A DNA stretch of 64,000 nt. Source: Demequina gelatinilytica. GTDB lineage: Bacteria > Actinomycetota > Actinomycetes > Actinomycetales > Demequinaceae. Positions 50,197-58,523 of the stretch are shown here, piece by piece. Both the position numbers and the translations under genes were made by a program. The DNA is taken from contig NZ_BBLV01000009.1 in assembly GCF_000971115.1 (NCBI RefSeq), forward strand, positions 24,432-88,431. Reading direction: 5' to 3'. Every line of letters starts with the position of its first letter. Positions within the stretch are counted from its first letter, which is position 1. Under the pieces are notes generated by a model, which worked only from the letters and a program-made list of their open reading frames with translations, did not search any database and had not been told where the DNA came from.

Positions 50197-51077
50197 GCAG
50201 GCGCCGCCATCACGACGATGCGACCACGTCGCGCGCGCTCTACGACGAGGCCGCGTGCGCGGCCGCCGCCCAGGTGATCGCGCGGTACTCGACCTCCTTC
50301 GGGCTGGGCACGCGCCTGCTGCGAGGCGACGAGCGCGCCCACATCCGCAGCGTCTACGCCATGGTCAGGGTGGCCGACGAGCTGGTGGACACCTACCGCG
50401 GACCCGACGCCGGCACCCTCCTCGACGGCTTCGAGGAGGAGGTCCACGGCGCGATGGACCGCGGGTACAGCGCGGACCTCGTCGCGCATGCCTTCGGCCT
50501 GACCGCGCGGGCGGTCGGCATCACGCGCGAGCAGACCGAGCCGTTCTTCGCCGCGATGCGGATGGACCTGGTGCGCACCGTCCATGACGCGGACTCGCTC
50601 GCTCGCTACATCCACGGCTCCGCCGAGGTGGTGGGGGAGATGTGCCTCGCCGTCTTCGTCAACACCGGCCGCGGCCCGCGTCCTCTCGACCCCGCGGTGC
50701 GCGAGGGCGCGCGCCGGCTCGGGGCGGCCTATCAGAAGGTGAACTTCCTGCGCGATCTGGGCGCCGACGAGCATCAGCTGGGGCGCCTCTACCTCCCGGG
50801 GGTGTCCGCCGCGGGGCTCGACCAGGCACACCTCGAGGCGGTGGTCGACGACTGCCGCGCCGACATGCGTGCCGCGGCCGCGGTGCTCGATGCGCTTCCC
50901 CGGCGCGCCCGCGCCGCCGTGGGCACCACGCTCGACATCTACGCGCGGCTGCTGGACCAGGTCGCGAGCACGCCGCCCAGCGAGCTCGCCTCCAGGCGCG
51001 TGCGCGTCGCGAACCCCGTCAAGGCCGTGCTCGCCGCGCGCAACCTCGCGGGCCTCCACGGGAGGCTGGCCGCATGA
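50193..51077 (+). CDS. crtB: Phytoene synthase CrtB
   Basis: A 294-residue squalene/phytoene synthase-family enzyme joining two GGPP to phytoene. Motifs: YSTSFGLGTRLL (28-39), VRVADELVDT (Asp-rich, about 57-66), and NFLRDLGADEHQLGRLYLP (about 183-201). Overlaps crtE and crtI by four bases (ATGA). Confidence 0.95.
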   Translation: MSRRRHHDDATTSRALYDEAACAAAAQVIARYSTSFGLGTRLLRGDERAHIRSVYAMVRVADELVDTYRGPDAGTLLDGFEEEVHGAMDRGYSADLVAHAFGLTARAVGITREQTEPFFAAMRMDLVRTVHDADSLARYIHGSAEVVGEMCLAVFVNTGRGPRPLDPAVREGARRLGAAYQKVNFLRDLGADEHQLGRLYLPGVSAAGLDQAHLEAVVDDCRADMRAAAAVLDALPRRARAAVGTTLDIYARLLDQVASTPPSELASRRVRVANPVKAVLAARNLAGLHGRLAA

Positions 51078-52690
51078 CCGTGCCGCGCATCGTCATCGTG
51101 GGCGGCGGCGTGTCGGGCCTCGCCACCGCGGGCCTCCTCGCGCGCGGAGGCGCCGAGGTGGTGCTGGTCGAGCGCCAGGGCGAGCTCGGCGGCCGCATGG
51201 GGCGGCTCGAGATCGCCGGGCACACGTTCGACACGGGCCCCACCTGGTACCTGATGCACGAGGCCTTCGCTCAGTGGTTCGCGCTCATGGGACGCGACGT
51301 CGGGTCCGAGATCGATCTGGTGGACCTGGATCCTCGCTACCGCGTGCTGTTCGAGGGCGAGGAGCCGTGGGGCCCCGCCGAGCGTCTCGACGTCTCCGCG
51401 GACCCCGAGGAGAACTGGCGGCGCTTCGAGGAGCTCGCGCCCGGCGAGGGCGACGCCATGCGCGCCTACGCGAAGGATGCGGAGGAGCTCTACCGGATCG
51501 CGTTGGACCGGTTCCTCTACACCACGTACGCGAAGCCCCTCGAGGTCGCGGACCGCACCGTGCTGCGGCGGCTGCCCACGCTCGCGGGGCTGCTCTCCCG
51601 CTCGCTGGGCGCGCGCATCGCGTCGCGCATCCGCGATCCACGCCTGCGCCAGGTGCTGGGCTTCCATGCGGTCTTCCTGGGCTCGTCGCCCGATCGCGCG
51701 CCCGCGCTGTTCTCCCTCATGAGCCATCTCGACCTGGGCGAGGGCGTGCGCTACCCCCGGGGTGGGATGCACGCGGTGGTCGAGGCGATCGCGCGGGTCG
51801 CGCGCGAGGAGGGTGCGGAGCTGCGCACCTCCGCACCCGTCGAGCAGATCACGGTGGACGATGCCGGCTTCGCGACCGGGGTGGTCCTCGAGTCCGGCGA
51901 GGTGCTGCGCGCGGACGTCGTGGTCGCCGCCGCGGACCTCCATCACGTCGAGACGGTGCTGGTCCCCGAGCGTTGGCGCACGCATCCGGCGAAGAGCTGG
52001 AAGCGCCGCAGCCCCGGCGTGAGCACGCTGCTGGTGCTCGCGGAGGTCGACCGCGAGGTCCCCGAGCTCGCCCACCACACGCTCCTGTTCACGCGCGACT
52101 GGGACGCGAACTTCGCCGCGCTCCGGGAGGGCGACCTGCCTCCCGTGCCGGCGTCCGTCTACGTCGCCAGGCCCGGAGCCACCGACCCGTCCGTGCCTCC
52201 CCCGGGCAAGGACTCGCTGTTCCTGCTGGTGCCGTTCCCGGCGGACGCGACCCTGGGCTCGACGCCCGAGTCGCGCGCCGAGCTCGTCGCGATCGGGCGT
52301 CGCTACCTCACCCAGGTGGGGGCGTGGGCGGGCGCCCCGGACCTGGCCGAGCGCTCCACGGTGCTCCAGGTCATCACCCCCGCGGATTTCGAGTCGCGCT
52401 TCGGGGCGTGGCGCGGGGGCGCGCTTGGCCTCGAGCACACGCTCATGCAGACCGCGATGATGCGCCCCTCGAACGTCTCCTCCAAGGTCCCGAACCTGCT
52501 CTACGCGGGGGCCTCGACGGTCCCCGGGATCGGGGTGCCGCTGTGCCTCATCTCCGCGGAGCTCGTGGCCAAGCGGCTGCTCGGCGCGGTGGACGCATCC
52601 CCGCTGCCCACGCCCGCGCCGCCGGGCTTCCTCGCGCGCTCGCGCGACCGCGGCGTGCTGGGCAACCTGGCGCGACGGGTCCGCGCGTGA
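51074..52690 (+). CDS. crtI: Phytoene desaturase CrtI
   Basis: A 538-residue FAD-dependent desaturase converting phytoene to lycopene. N-terminal dinucleotide fold IVGGGVSGLATAGLLARGG (7-25), ELGGRMG (36-42), and the C-terminal CrtI signature YAGASTVPGIGVPLCLISAELVAKRL (about 477-502). Overlaps crtB and crtYe. Confidence 0.95.
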   Translation: MTVPRIVIVGGGVSGLATAGLLARGGAEVVLVERQGELGGRMGRLEIAGHTFDTGPTWYLMHEAFAQWFALMGRDVGSEIDLVDLDPRYRVLFEGEEPWGPAERLDVSADPEENWRRFEELAPGEGDAMRAYAKDAEELYRIALDRFLYTTYAKPLEVADRTVLRRLPTLAGLLSRSLGARIASRIRDPRLRQVLGFHAVFLGSSPDRAPALFSLMSHLDLGEGVRYPRGGMHAVVEAIARVAREEGAELRTSAPVEQITVDDAGFATGVVLESGEVLRADVVVAAADLHHVETVLVPERWRTHPAKSWKRRSPGVSTLLVLAEVDREVPELAHHTLLFTRDWDANFAALREGDLPPVPASVYVARPGATDPSVPPPGKDSLFLLVPFPADATLGSTPESRAELVAIGRRYLTQVGAWAGAPDLAERSTVLQVITPADFESRFGAWRGGALGLEHTLMQTAMMRPSNVSSKVPNLLYAGASTVPGIGVPLCLISAELVAKRLLGAVDASPLPTPAPPGFLARSRDRGVLGNLARRVRA

Positions 52691-53004
52691 GCGCCTTCGC
52701 CTACCTGGCCGCGCTGCTGGTGTCCCTGGGCGGGCTCGGCCTGCTCGACCGGCGCTACCGGCTCGCCGTGTTCGACCGGCCGCGCGCCGCGCTCCTCACC
52801 CTGGGTGCCACCGTGGGGATGCTGCTCCTGTGGGACCTGATCGGCGTGGGGCTCGGGATCTTCTTCGTCGGTCCGTCGACGTGGCTCACGGGCATCCGCA
52901 TCGCGCCCGAGGTACCTCTCGAGGAGCCCGTGTTCCTCACCCTGCTCGCCTACCAGACCCTGCTGCTGTGGCGCTGGCTCGATCGACGGGAGCGCCCCGC
53001 GTGA
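52687..53004 (+). CDS. crtYe: Lycopene cyclase domain protein CrtYe
   Basis: A 105-residue membrane protein with three hydrophobic helices (about 4-20, 34-58, 80-97) and PEVPLEEPVFLTLLAY, the acidic motif of heterodimeric lycopene cyclases. With CrtYf it should form the epsilon- or beta-type cyclase acting on C50 flavuxanthin-like intermediates. GTG start overlaps crtI. Confidence 0.9.
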   Translation: MSAFAYLAALLVSLGGLGLLDRRYRLAVFDRPRAALLTLGATVGMLLLWDLIGVGLGIFFVGPSTWLTGIRIAPEVPLEEPVFLTLLAYQTLLLWRWLDRRERPA

Positions 53005-53300
53005 CATACGTCGTGCTCTCGGTCGCGGTGCTCGCGCTGCTCGCCGCGGCGACCCTGCCCACCCTGCGCCGCCTCCCGCACCGTCCCCTGCTGCTGACGG
53101 CGCTCATGCTCGTCGCGCTCACCGCGGTGTTCGACCCGATCATCGTCGCCGCGGGCATCGTCGACTACGACGAGGCGCTGATCTCCGGGGCGCGCCTCGC
53201 AGGCGCCCCGGTCGAGGACGTCGCGTACGCCCTCGGCACGGTCATGCTGGTCCCCACCCTCTGGACCCTCCTCACCAGCCGGGACGCTCACCATGCGTGA
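53001..53300 (+). CDS. crtYf: Lycopene cyclase domain protein CrtYf
   Basis: A 99-residue membrane protein, second half of the heterodimeric cyclase. Three hydrophobic helices and the motifs FDPIIVAAGIVDYD and APVEDVAYALGTVMLVP, the latter mirroring the acidic motif of CrtYe. GTG start overlaps the crtYe stop (GTGA); the end overlaps crtEb by eight bases. Confidence 0.9.
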   Translation: MTYVVLSVAVLALLAAATLPTLRRLPHRPLLLTALMLVALTAVFDPIIVAAGIVDYDEALISGARLAGAPVEDVAYALGTVMLVPTLWTLLTSRDAHHA

Positions 53301-54222
53301 CTCCGCCGATCCGCACCACACGGCACCACCACCTGCACCCGCCCTGCTCGGCTCCCTCGTGAAGGCCTCGCGCCCCGTCTCCTGGATCAACACCGCGTTC
53401 CCTTTCGCCGCCGCCTATCTGCTGGCGACGCACGCGTTCGACGCGATCCTGGTGGTCGGCACGCTCTTCTTCCTCATCCCGTACAACCTGCTGATGTACG
53501 GCATCAACGATGTCTTCGACCACGAGTCCGACCTCGCGAACCCTCGCAAGGGTGGCGTGGAGGGCGACGTGATCCGCGACCGCGACCGGGCCCGGCGGGT
53601 GCACCGCGCGATCCTCTGGGCCTGCGCGGTCACGGTGGTCCCACCTTTCGTGTGGCTGCTCGCGCAGGGCTCGGTCGCGGCCGGCATCACGCTGGTGCTG
53701 GTGCTGGCCGGCGTGCTCGCGTACTCGGTGCCGGGGCTGCGCTTCAAGGAGCGCCCGTTCCTCGACTCCCTCACCTCGGCGCTGCACTTCGCCGGCCCGC
53801 TGCTCTACGCGCTGGTGCTCGCGGAGCAGCCGCTGCTCGCGCGCACCACGTGGCCGGTCTGGGCGGGCTTCATCCTGTGGGGCATGGCCAGCCATGCGTT
53901 CGGCGCGGTGCAGGACGTGCGCGCGGATCGCGTCGGAGGCATCGCCTCGGTCGCGACCGTCATCGGAGCGCGCGCGACCGTCCAGCTCTCGATCGGCCTC
54001 TACGGCGCATCGTCCCTGGTGCTGCTCGCGCTCCCGTGGCCGGCAGCGGTCGCGGCGCTGCTCCCGCTCGCGTACCTCGCGTCCGTCGCGCGGTTCATGC
54101 GCGTCACCGATGAGACGTGCGAGGACGCCAATCGAGGTTGGCGCACGTTCCTGTGGCTCAACCAGCCGGTCGGCTTCGCGGTGACGATGCTCGTGATCGG
54201 CGCGTGGAAGGGCTGGGGGTAG
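53293..54222 (+). CDS. crtEb: Lycopene elongase CrtEb (UbiA prenyltransferase family)
   Basis: A 309-residue polytopic prenyltransferase adding C5 units to lycopene to make C50 carotenoids. Asp-rich motifs YGINDVFDHESD (69-80) and QDVRADRVGG (about 207-216), eight or nine membrane helices. The gene set and order are those of Corynebacterium glutamicum (decaprenoxanthin) without the mmpL-type gene. End product stereochemistry cannot be read from sequence. Confidence 0.93.
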   Translation: MRDSADPHHTAPPPAPALLGSLVKASRPVSWINTAFPFAAAYLLATHAFDAILVVGTLFFLIPYNLLMYGINDVFDHESDLANPRKGGVEGDVIRDRDRARRVHRAILWACAVTVVPPFVWLLAQGSVAAGITLVLVLAGVLAYSVPGLRFKERPFLDSLTSALHFAGPLLYALVLAEQPLLARTTWPVWAGFILWGMASHAFGAVQDVRADRVGGIASVATVIGARATVQLSIGLYGASSLVLLALPWPAAVAALLPLAYLASVARFMRVTDETCEDANRGWRTFLWLNQPVGFAVTMLVIGAWKGWG

Positions 54223-54234
54223 GCGCAGGCAGGC

Positions 54235-54717
54235 TCACGGCGCCGCGCTCGGCCCCGCGTCGGCCCGCATCCCCGCGTCGGCCCGCATCCCCGCGTCGAG
54301 GCGCTCGAGCACGTCGAGGACCTCGGCGGCGGCGGGCGCATCGGCACCCATCGCGTCGCGGATGCGCCCGGCCCAGAAGGTGCGGAGCCGTGCGATCCCC
54401 TCATCCGCGAGCGCCGTCGCCTCGAGCCTCACCTGCCGGTGATCGGTCGGGTCCGTCTCGCGGGTCACCAGGCCCTTGCCCTCGAGCTCCCGCAGCGCCG
54501 CCGAGAGGTTGGAGCGGCGCAGGGCCGTGCCGTGCGCCGTCGCGCTCGGCGACGTCCCCGGGTTGCGATGAACCCAGCGGAGCACCGCGGTCTCGGTGCC
54601 CGTCAGCGGGATCACGTCGACATCGGGCGAGGCGTGCGGGTCGAGCTCGCGCGCGATCCGGAGGATGCACTCGGCGAGCTCCGCCAGGTCGCGATCGTCG
54701 CGGGACGTGTCGGGCAT
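54235..54717 (-). CDS. MarR-family transcriptional regulator
   Basis: A 160-residue winged-helix regulator. HTH region about 45-85 (TETAVLRWVHRNPGTSPSATAHGTALRRSNLSAALRELEGKGLVTRE) with the wing TDPTDHRQVRLEATALADE. The tail has a direct repeat of GMRADA. Divergent from a drug-efflux gene with AT-rich palindromes between, so it probably represses itself and the transporter. It ends 12 bp from the end of crtEb; the corynebacterial crt operon also has a MarR regulator (CrtR), but there it is divergent from crtE, so a role in carotenoid control is unproven. Confidence 0.9.
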   Translation of the reverse strand: MPDTSRDDRDLAELAECILRIARELDPHASPDVDVIPLTGTETAVLRWVHRNPGTSPSATAHGTALRRSNLSAALRELEGKGLVTRETDPTDHRQVRLEATALADEGIARLRTFWAGRIRDAMGADAPAAAEVLDVLERLDAGMRADAGMRADAGPSAAP

Positions 54718-54762
54718 GCGATCGAGGCTACCGCCGGTCGCCGTGAGAGACGCCGCGCCACG

Positions 54763-54783
54763 TCATAAGTTATGATTTCATAA
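54763..54783. promoter_or_regulatory. Probable MarR operator overlapping promoter
   Basis: TCATAA-G-TTATGA-TT-TCATAA: three half-sites in alternating orientation forming two overlapping palindromes. TATGAT inside it (54771-54776) fits a -10 box for the efflux gene. Strikingly AT-rich in this genome. Confidence 0.7.
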
Positions 54784-54808
54784 TCACCCCGTTCCGAGAG
54801 GATCCGTC

Positions 54809-56110
54809 ATGCCCGTTGCGCCCCGCACCTCCGACGACGTGCGCCCCACCACCGAGGCGGCGCCGGCCGGCCCGGGCCGCGCCGCGTCCGCGGGGCCGAG
54901 CGCGGGCGAGGGCATCACGGCCGCGCTGCTCGGCGTGCTCGGGCTCCTGTCGGCGATCGCCCCGCTCGCGACCGACCTCTACCTCCCCGCCTTCCCCCAG
55001 ATGACCGCCGACCTCGGGGTCGGCGCGACCAGCATCCAGCTCACCCTCACCGCGTTCCTGCTCGGGGTCACCGCCGGCCAGCTGGTGTTCGGCCCGCTCT
55101 CCGACAGGTTCGGTCGCATCCCGCCGCTGCTTGCCGGCGCGGCGCTCATGGTGGTCGCGGGGGTCGCCACGGTGCTCGCCCCCACGGCCGGCGTGCTCGT
55201 CGCCGCCCGCCTGCTCCAGGGGCTCGGCGGTGCGGCAGGCATGGTGATCGGTCGCGCGATCATCTCCGACCTCGCGGTCGGCAAGGCGGCGGCCAGCGCC
55301 TTCAGCCTCATGATGATCGTCGGCGGCGTCGCGCCCGTGGTCGCCCCGGTCCTCGGCGGCGTGCTCGTGGATCCCCTCGGCTGGCGCGGGATCCTCGCGA
55401 TCGTGGTCGCGCTGTCCGTGATCATGGTCGTCGCGATCGTGGCGGTGGTCCGGGAGTCGTACCCCGCGGAGCGGCGCCTCGCCGACCGCGCGGAGCGGCT
55501 CGCCTCGGGCTCACCGCTGCGCGCCCTGCGCTCTCGCACCTTCGTGGGCTACACCGCGTCGTTCTCCTTCGCGTTCGCGGTGATGATGGCCTACATCTCG
55601 GCGTCGCCCTTCCTCTACCAGGACATGATGGGCCTCGGCGAGGCGACCTACGGCCTCGCGTTCGGCCTCAACGCGCTGGGCCTCATGGTGGTGAGCGGCG
55701 TCTCCGCGAGGCTCGCCGCGACGCACGAGGTGCGTCGGCTGCTCACGATCGGCATCGGCACCACGCTCGGCGCCACGCTCGCGCTGGCGCTCATGGTGGC
55801 CGTCGGGACCCCCACGGGCTGGCTGGCGCTTCCCCTGTTCGTCGCCGTGTCGAGCCTGGGCCTCGTGTTCGGCAACGCCACCGCCCTCGCGCTCGGCGCG
55901 GTGCCTCTCGCTGCCGGCGTGGGATCCGCCGTCATGGGCGCGCTCCAGTTCGGTCTCGCGGCCCTGGTGACGCCGCTGGTGAGCCTCGGCGGCGCCTCGG
56001 CGGTGCCGCTGGCGCTGGTCATGCTGACGTGCGCGGCGACCGCCATGCTCGCGCTGGTGCTCGCCGGACGCCGGTCCTCGTCGCCCGCTACCGCCGCACG
56101 AGCGGGCTGA
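54809..56110 (+). CDS. MFS drug-efflux transporter, Bcr/CflA type
   Basis: A 433-residue transporter with 12 membrane helices after a disordered Pro/Ala N-terminus (1-35). Motifs DLYLPAFPQM (about 54-63), the motif-A loop GPLSDRFGRIPPLL (about 93-106) and the motif-C region GGVAPVVAPVLGG (about 172-184) fit the Bcr/CflA (DHA1) group that exports drugs such as bicyclomycin or chloramphenicol. GAGAGGA precedes ATG 54809. Its last 23 bases overlap the converging pabA gene. Confidence 0.92.
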   Translation: MPVAPRTSDDVRPTTEAAPAGPGRAASAGPSAGEGITAALLGVLGLLSAIAPLATDLYLPAFPQMTADLGVGATSIQLTLTAFLLGVTAGQLVFGPLSDRFGRIPPLLAGAALMVVAGVATVLAPTAGVLVAARLLQGLGGAAGMVIGRAIISDLAVGKAAASAFSLMMIVGGVAPVVAPVLGGVLVDPLGWRGILAIVVALSVIMVVAIVAVVRESYPAERRLADRAERLASGSPLRALRSRTFVGYTASFSFAFAVMMAYISASPFLYQDMMGLGEATYGLAFGLNALGLMVVSGVSARLAATHEVRRLLTIGIGTTLGATLALALMVAVGTPTGWLALPLFVAVSSLGLVFGNATALALGAVPLAAGVGSAVMGALQFGLAALVTPLVSLGGASAVPLALVMLTCAATAMLALVLAGRRSSSPATAARAG

Positions 56111-56714
56111 GCCCCGCGGACCGCCCCTCGGGGTCGGGCATGCCGCACACCTCGAGCCAGTTGGCGAGCAGCCGGTGCCCGCCCTCCGTCAGGACGGACT
56201 CCGGGTGGAACTGGACGCCGTGGAGCGGGAGCTCCTTGTGCTGGAGCCCCATGATGATGCCGTTGGCGGTCGAGGCCGTCACGGCGAGCTCCTCGGGGAC
56301 CGTCGGGTTCTCGACCGCGAGCGAGTGGTAGCGCGTCGCGGTGAAGGGCGACGGCAGGCCGTCCATGACCGACGCCCCGACATGCGTCACCGAGGACGTC
56401 TTGCCGTGCATGAGCTCGGGCGCGTGCGACACCACGCCGCCGTAGACCTCGGCGAGCGCCTGGTGCCCCAGGCAGATGCCCAGCATCGGCGTCCCCGTCT
56501 CGGCGCAGGCGCGGATGACGTCCATGGACGCGCCTGCCTCCGCCGGCGTGCCGGGCCCGGGGGAGATGAGCACGCCGTCGTAGGCGGAGATGTCGCCGGC
56601 CTCGGCCACCGCATCGTTCCTCACCACCACCGTCTCCGCACCCATCTGGCGCAGGTAGCCGACGATCGTGTAGACGAACGAGTCGTAGTTGTCGACCACA
56701 AGGATGCGGGTCAT
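56088..56714 (-). CDS. pabA: Glutamine amidotransferase, anthranilate/aminodeoxychorismate synthase component II
   Basis: A 208-residue class I amidotransferase subunit supplying ammonia to chorismate. Catalytic Cys81 (GICLGHQAL), His170 and Glu172 (FHPES), plus SPGPGTP oxyanion region (51-57). The partner synthase is not adjacent, so folate versus tryptophan duty is open; this origin-proximal copy is usually named trpG or pabA. ATG 56714 overlaps the small membrane protein (ATGA). Confidence 0.9.
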   Translation of the reverse strand: MTRILVVDNYDSFVYTIVGYLRQMGAETVVVRNDAVAEAGDISAYDGVLISPGPGTPAEAGASMDVIRACAETGTPMLGICLGHQALAEVYGGVVSHAPELMHGKTSSVTHVGASVMDGLPSPFTATRYHSLAVENPTVPEELAVTASTANGIIMGLQHKELPLHGVQFHPESVLTEGGHRLLANWLEVCGMPDPEGRSAGLSPLVRR

Positions 56715-56878
56715 GGCACGGCCTCCACGTTCTGGTCCTGGATGTCGAAGGTCACCGAGAACCACGGATAGACCCACTGGAAGAGCACCACGACGATCGC
56801 GGCGATCAGGATGAGCAGGAGCACCACCCGCAGCCACGCGGGGCCGGGAAGGATGCGCCACACGGCAGGGAAGATCAT
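56711..56878 (-). CDS. Small single-span membrane protein
   Basis: A 55-residue protein: short basic N-terminus, one membrane helix (about 16-41, WLRVVLLLILIAAIVVVLFQ) and an acidic tail. Its ATG overlaps the sortase stop and its own stop overlaps pabA, so it is translated within that operon. A similar tiny protein is often found between sortase and pabA genes in actinobacteria; its function is unknown to me. Confidence 0.75.
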   Translation of the reverse strand: MIFPAVWRILPGPAWLRVVLLLILIAAIVVVLFQWVYPWFSVTFDIQDQNVEAVP

Positions 56879-57684
56879 GGCTGCGGGATCTCCTCGAGGA
56901 TCTCGGGCGGGACGCCGTTGCCGGTAGGGGCCCAGTACTCGAGCTCGCCGTGCACGATGTACCGCTCGGCGGCCGAGAACATCGGGTGGCACGTGGTGAG
57001 GGTGATGTAGTGCGAGTCCGGCGCCGCGGCGTCGTCGTACGGGTTGGGCGCGATGACCTCGACCTGGGTCGGCTGGACGATGAGGTCGTCGGTCATGCGG
57101 TAGACGTACCAGGCCTCCTCCGTCTGCACCACGAGCGCGTCGCCGTCCTGCAGCTCGGCGATGCGGTTGAAGGGCTTGCCGTACGTGGTCCGGTGCGCGC
57201 TGATGGCGAAGTTGCCGAGCGCTCCCGGCATGCCCGTGTCGGGATAGTGGCCGATGCCCAGCACGTCGAGGATCTCGGTACGCGTGACGCCCTCGGAGAT
57301 GGGCTTGACGTAGTCGGTGCCCCAGCGCGGGACGTAGAAGGTCGCGAACGTCTCCCCGAACGCGGGCTCGTCCATGACCGGCGCCGTGTCGGGGGAGAGG
57401 CGGAGTTCGGCGGGGATGACCAGGGGACCGTCGTCCGCACCCTCGCCCGCGGTGATGGGTCCGGTGTAGGCCCAGTCGAGGTTGTCGACCACCTCCGCCT
57501 GCTCGCGGTCCGCGACGATGTCCGTGTAGAACAGCTGCCACACCACATACAGGCCGATGACGGCACCCGCGATGATGCACAGCTCGCCTACCAGGGAGAT
57601 GAGGCGCGTACCCACGCTGGGCCGGCGCGGCGGCTCGGGTGCCGGCGCGCCTGGCTGCGTGGGGACTTCCACCGATGCAGGCAT
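56875..57684 (-). CDS. srtE: Class E sortase
   Basis: A 269-residue cysteine transpeptidase that anchors LAxTG-type proteins to peptidoglycan. Pro-rich cytoplasmic N-terminus, a membrane helix (about 28-52), and the catalytic domain with His164 (AISAHRTTYG), Cys232 (TLTTCHPMFS) and Arg241. The order of motifs fits class E of high-GC Gram-positives. I chose ATG 57684: a TAGGCT box ends eight bases upstream and no better ribosome binding site exists for the longer frames. Divergent from crgA. Confidence 0.88.
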   Translation of the reverse strand: MPASVEVPTQPGAPAPEPPRRPSVGTRLISLVGELCIIAGAVIGLYVVWQLFYTDIVADREQAEVVDNLDWAYTGPITAGEGADDGPLVIPAELRLSPDTAPVMDEPAFGETFATFYVPRWGTDYVKPISEGVTRTEILDVLGIGHYPDTGMPGALGNFAISAHRTTYGKPFNRIAELQDGDALVVQTEEAWYVYRMTDDLIVQPTQVEVIAPNPYDDAAAPDSHYITLTTCHPMFSAAERYIVHGELEYWAPTGNGVPPEILEEIPQP

Positions 57685-57804
57685 GATCGCCAAGCCTACG
57701 GGAGCGCGCATCGTGCGGGAATCCCGTGCTGCGCACCACGCTCGGTACCCTTGTGCCTGAGCACCGCGCGCGTGCGCGGTCACAGCAGAGCGACGGAGTG
57801 TGCA

Positions 57805-58053
57805 GTGGCAAGGTCGAAGAAGCGCGACGAGAACGTCTACAAGGCCCCCCGGAACCTGGGCAAGCCCCAGTCCGACAACCCCAAGTGGCTGCTGCCGACC
57901 GCGCTCACGCTGCTGGTGGCGGGCCCCGTGTGGATCGTCGTGTACTACACCGCCAAGGGTCAGTACCCGATCCCCGGCATCGGCGACATGAACCTCATCG
58001 TGGGCTTCGTCCTCATGGCGACGGGCATGGGCCTCCTCACCCGCTGGAAGTAG
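57805..58053 (+). CDS. crgA: Cell division protein CrgA
   Basis: An 82-residue membrane protein with two helices (about 30-50 and 62-79), a basic N-terminus (ARSKKRDENVYKAPRN) and NPKWLLPTALTLL. It recruits PBPs and FtsI and stabilises the divisome in actinobacteria. GTG 57805 follows GGAG by six bases. A TACCCT box at 57746-57751 may be its promoter. Placement next to rhomboid/ppiA and sortase/pabA is conserved across the phylum. Confidence 0.92.
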   Translation: MARSKKRDENVYKAPRNLGKPQSDNPKWLLPTALTLLVAGPVWIVVYYTAKGQYPIPGIGDMNLIVGFVLMATGMGLLTRWK

Positions 58054-58112
58054 GAATCACACGCCTGTAGTTCTCCCCAGATCCCTCCACAGCGGTGGAG
58101 AAAAACACACCG

Positions 58113-58157
58113 GTGTAGTTATCCCCCGGATGTGGATGGAGATGGGGATAACTACAC
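58113..58157. repeat. 14-bp perfect inverted repeat
   Basis: GTGTAGTTATCCCC (58113-58126) and GGGGATAACTACAC (58144-58157) with a 17-nt spacer. Could be a crgA terminator stem or a protein-binding site. Confidence 0.75.
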
Positions 58158-58497
58158 GGATGTCATTCACATCTGTGGATGAGTGTGGGGAAACCAGGGG
58201 TTCGCGCCGTACTTGTCCACAGGTTCGGCCTGTGGATGACCTGGGGACGATGCAGGGCCCGGGCCTGTGGGGAAGCCCCGGAGCGGCGCCCACCCCCGTG
58301 CCGAAGTGGTGGCTCATGGTCGGTTGCTGGAGGTCCTCGTCTCGCAGTGGTGCCTGAGAGTCGCCGCCGGCCAGGCGTACCGAAGCGCCCGACCACCAGC
58401 GACCACTGCGGCGCGGTGATCTCTCAGGTCCGGCAACCAGCCACCATGTCCGCAGGCCGGGGCGGCGCGCGGGTCGAGCGGACCCGGGCAGCACGAA

Positions 58498-58523
58498 GGC
58501 CCCGCCGCGGATGCGACGGGGCC
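58498..58523 (-). terminator. Terminator after the rhomboid gene
   Basis: GGCCCCG / CGGGGCC stem with a 12-nt loop, followed on the minus strand by TTCG, 15 bp after the rhomboid stop. Confidence 0.55.
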
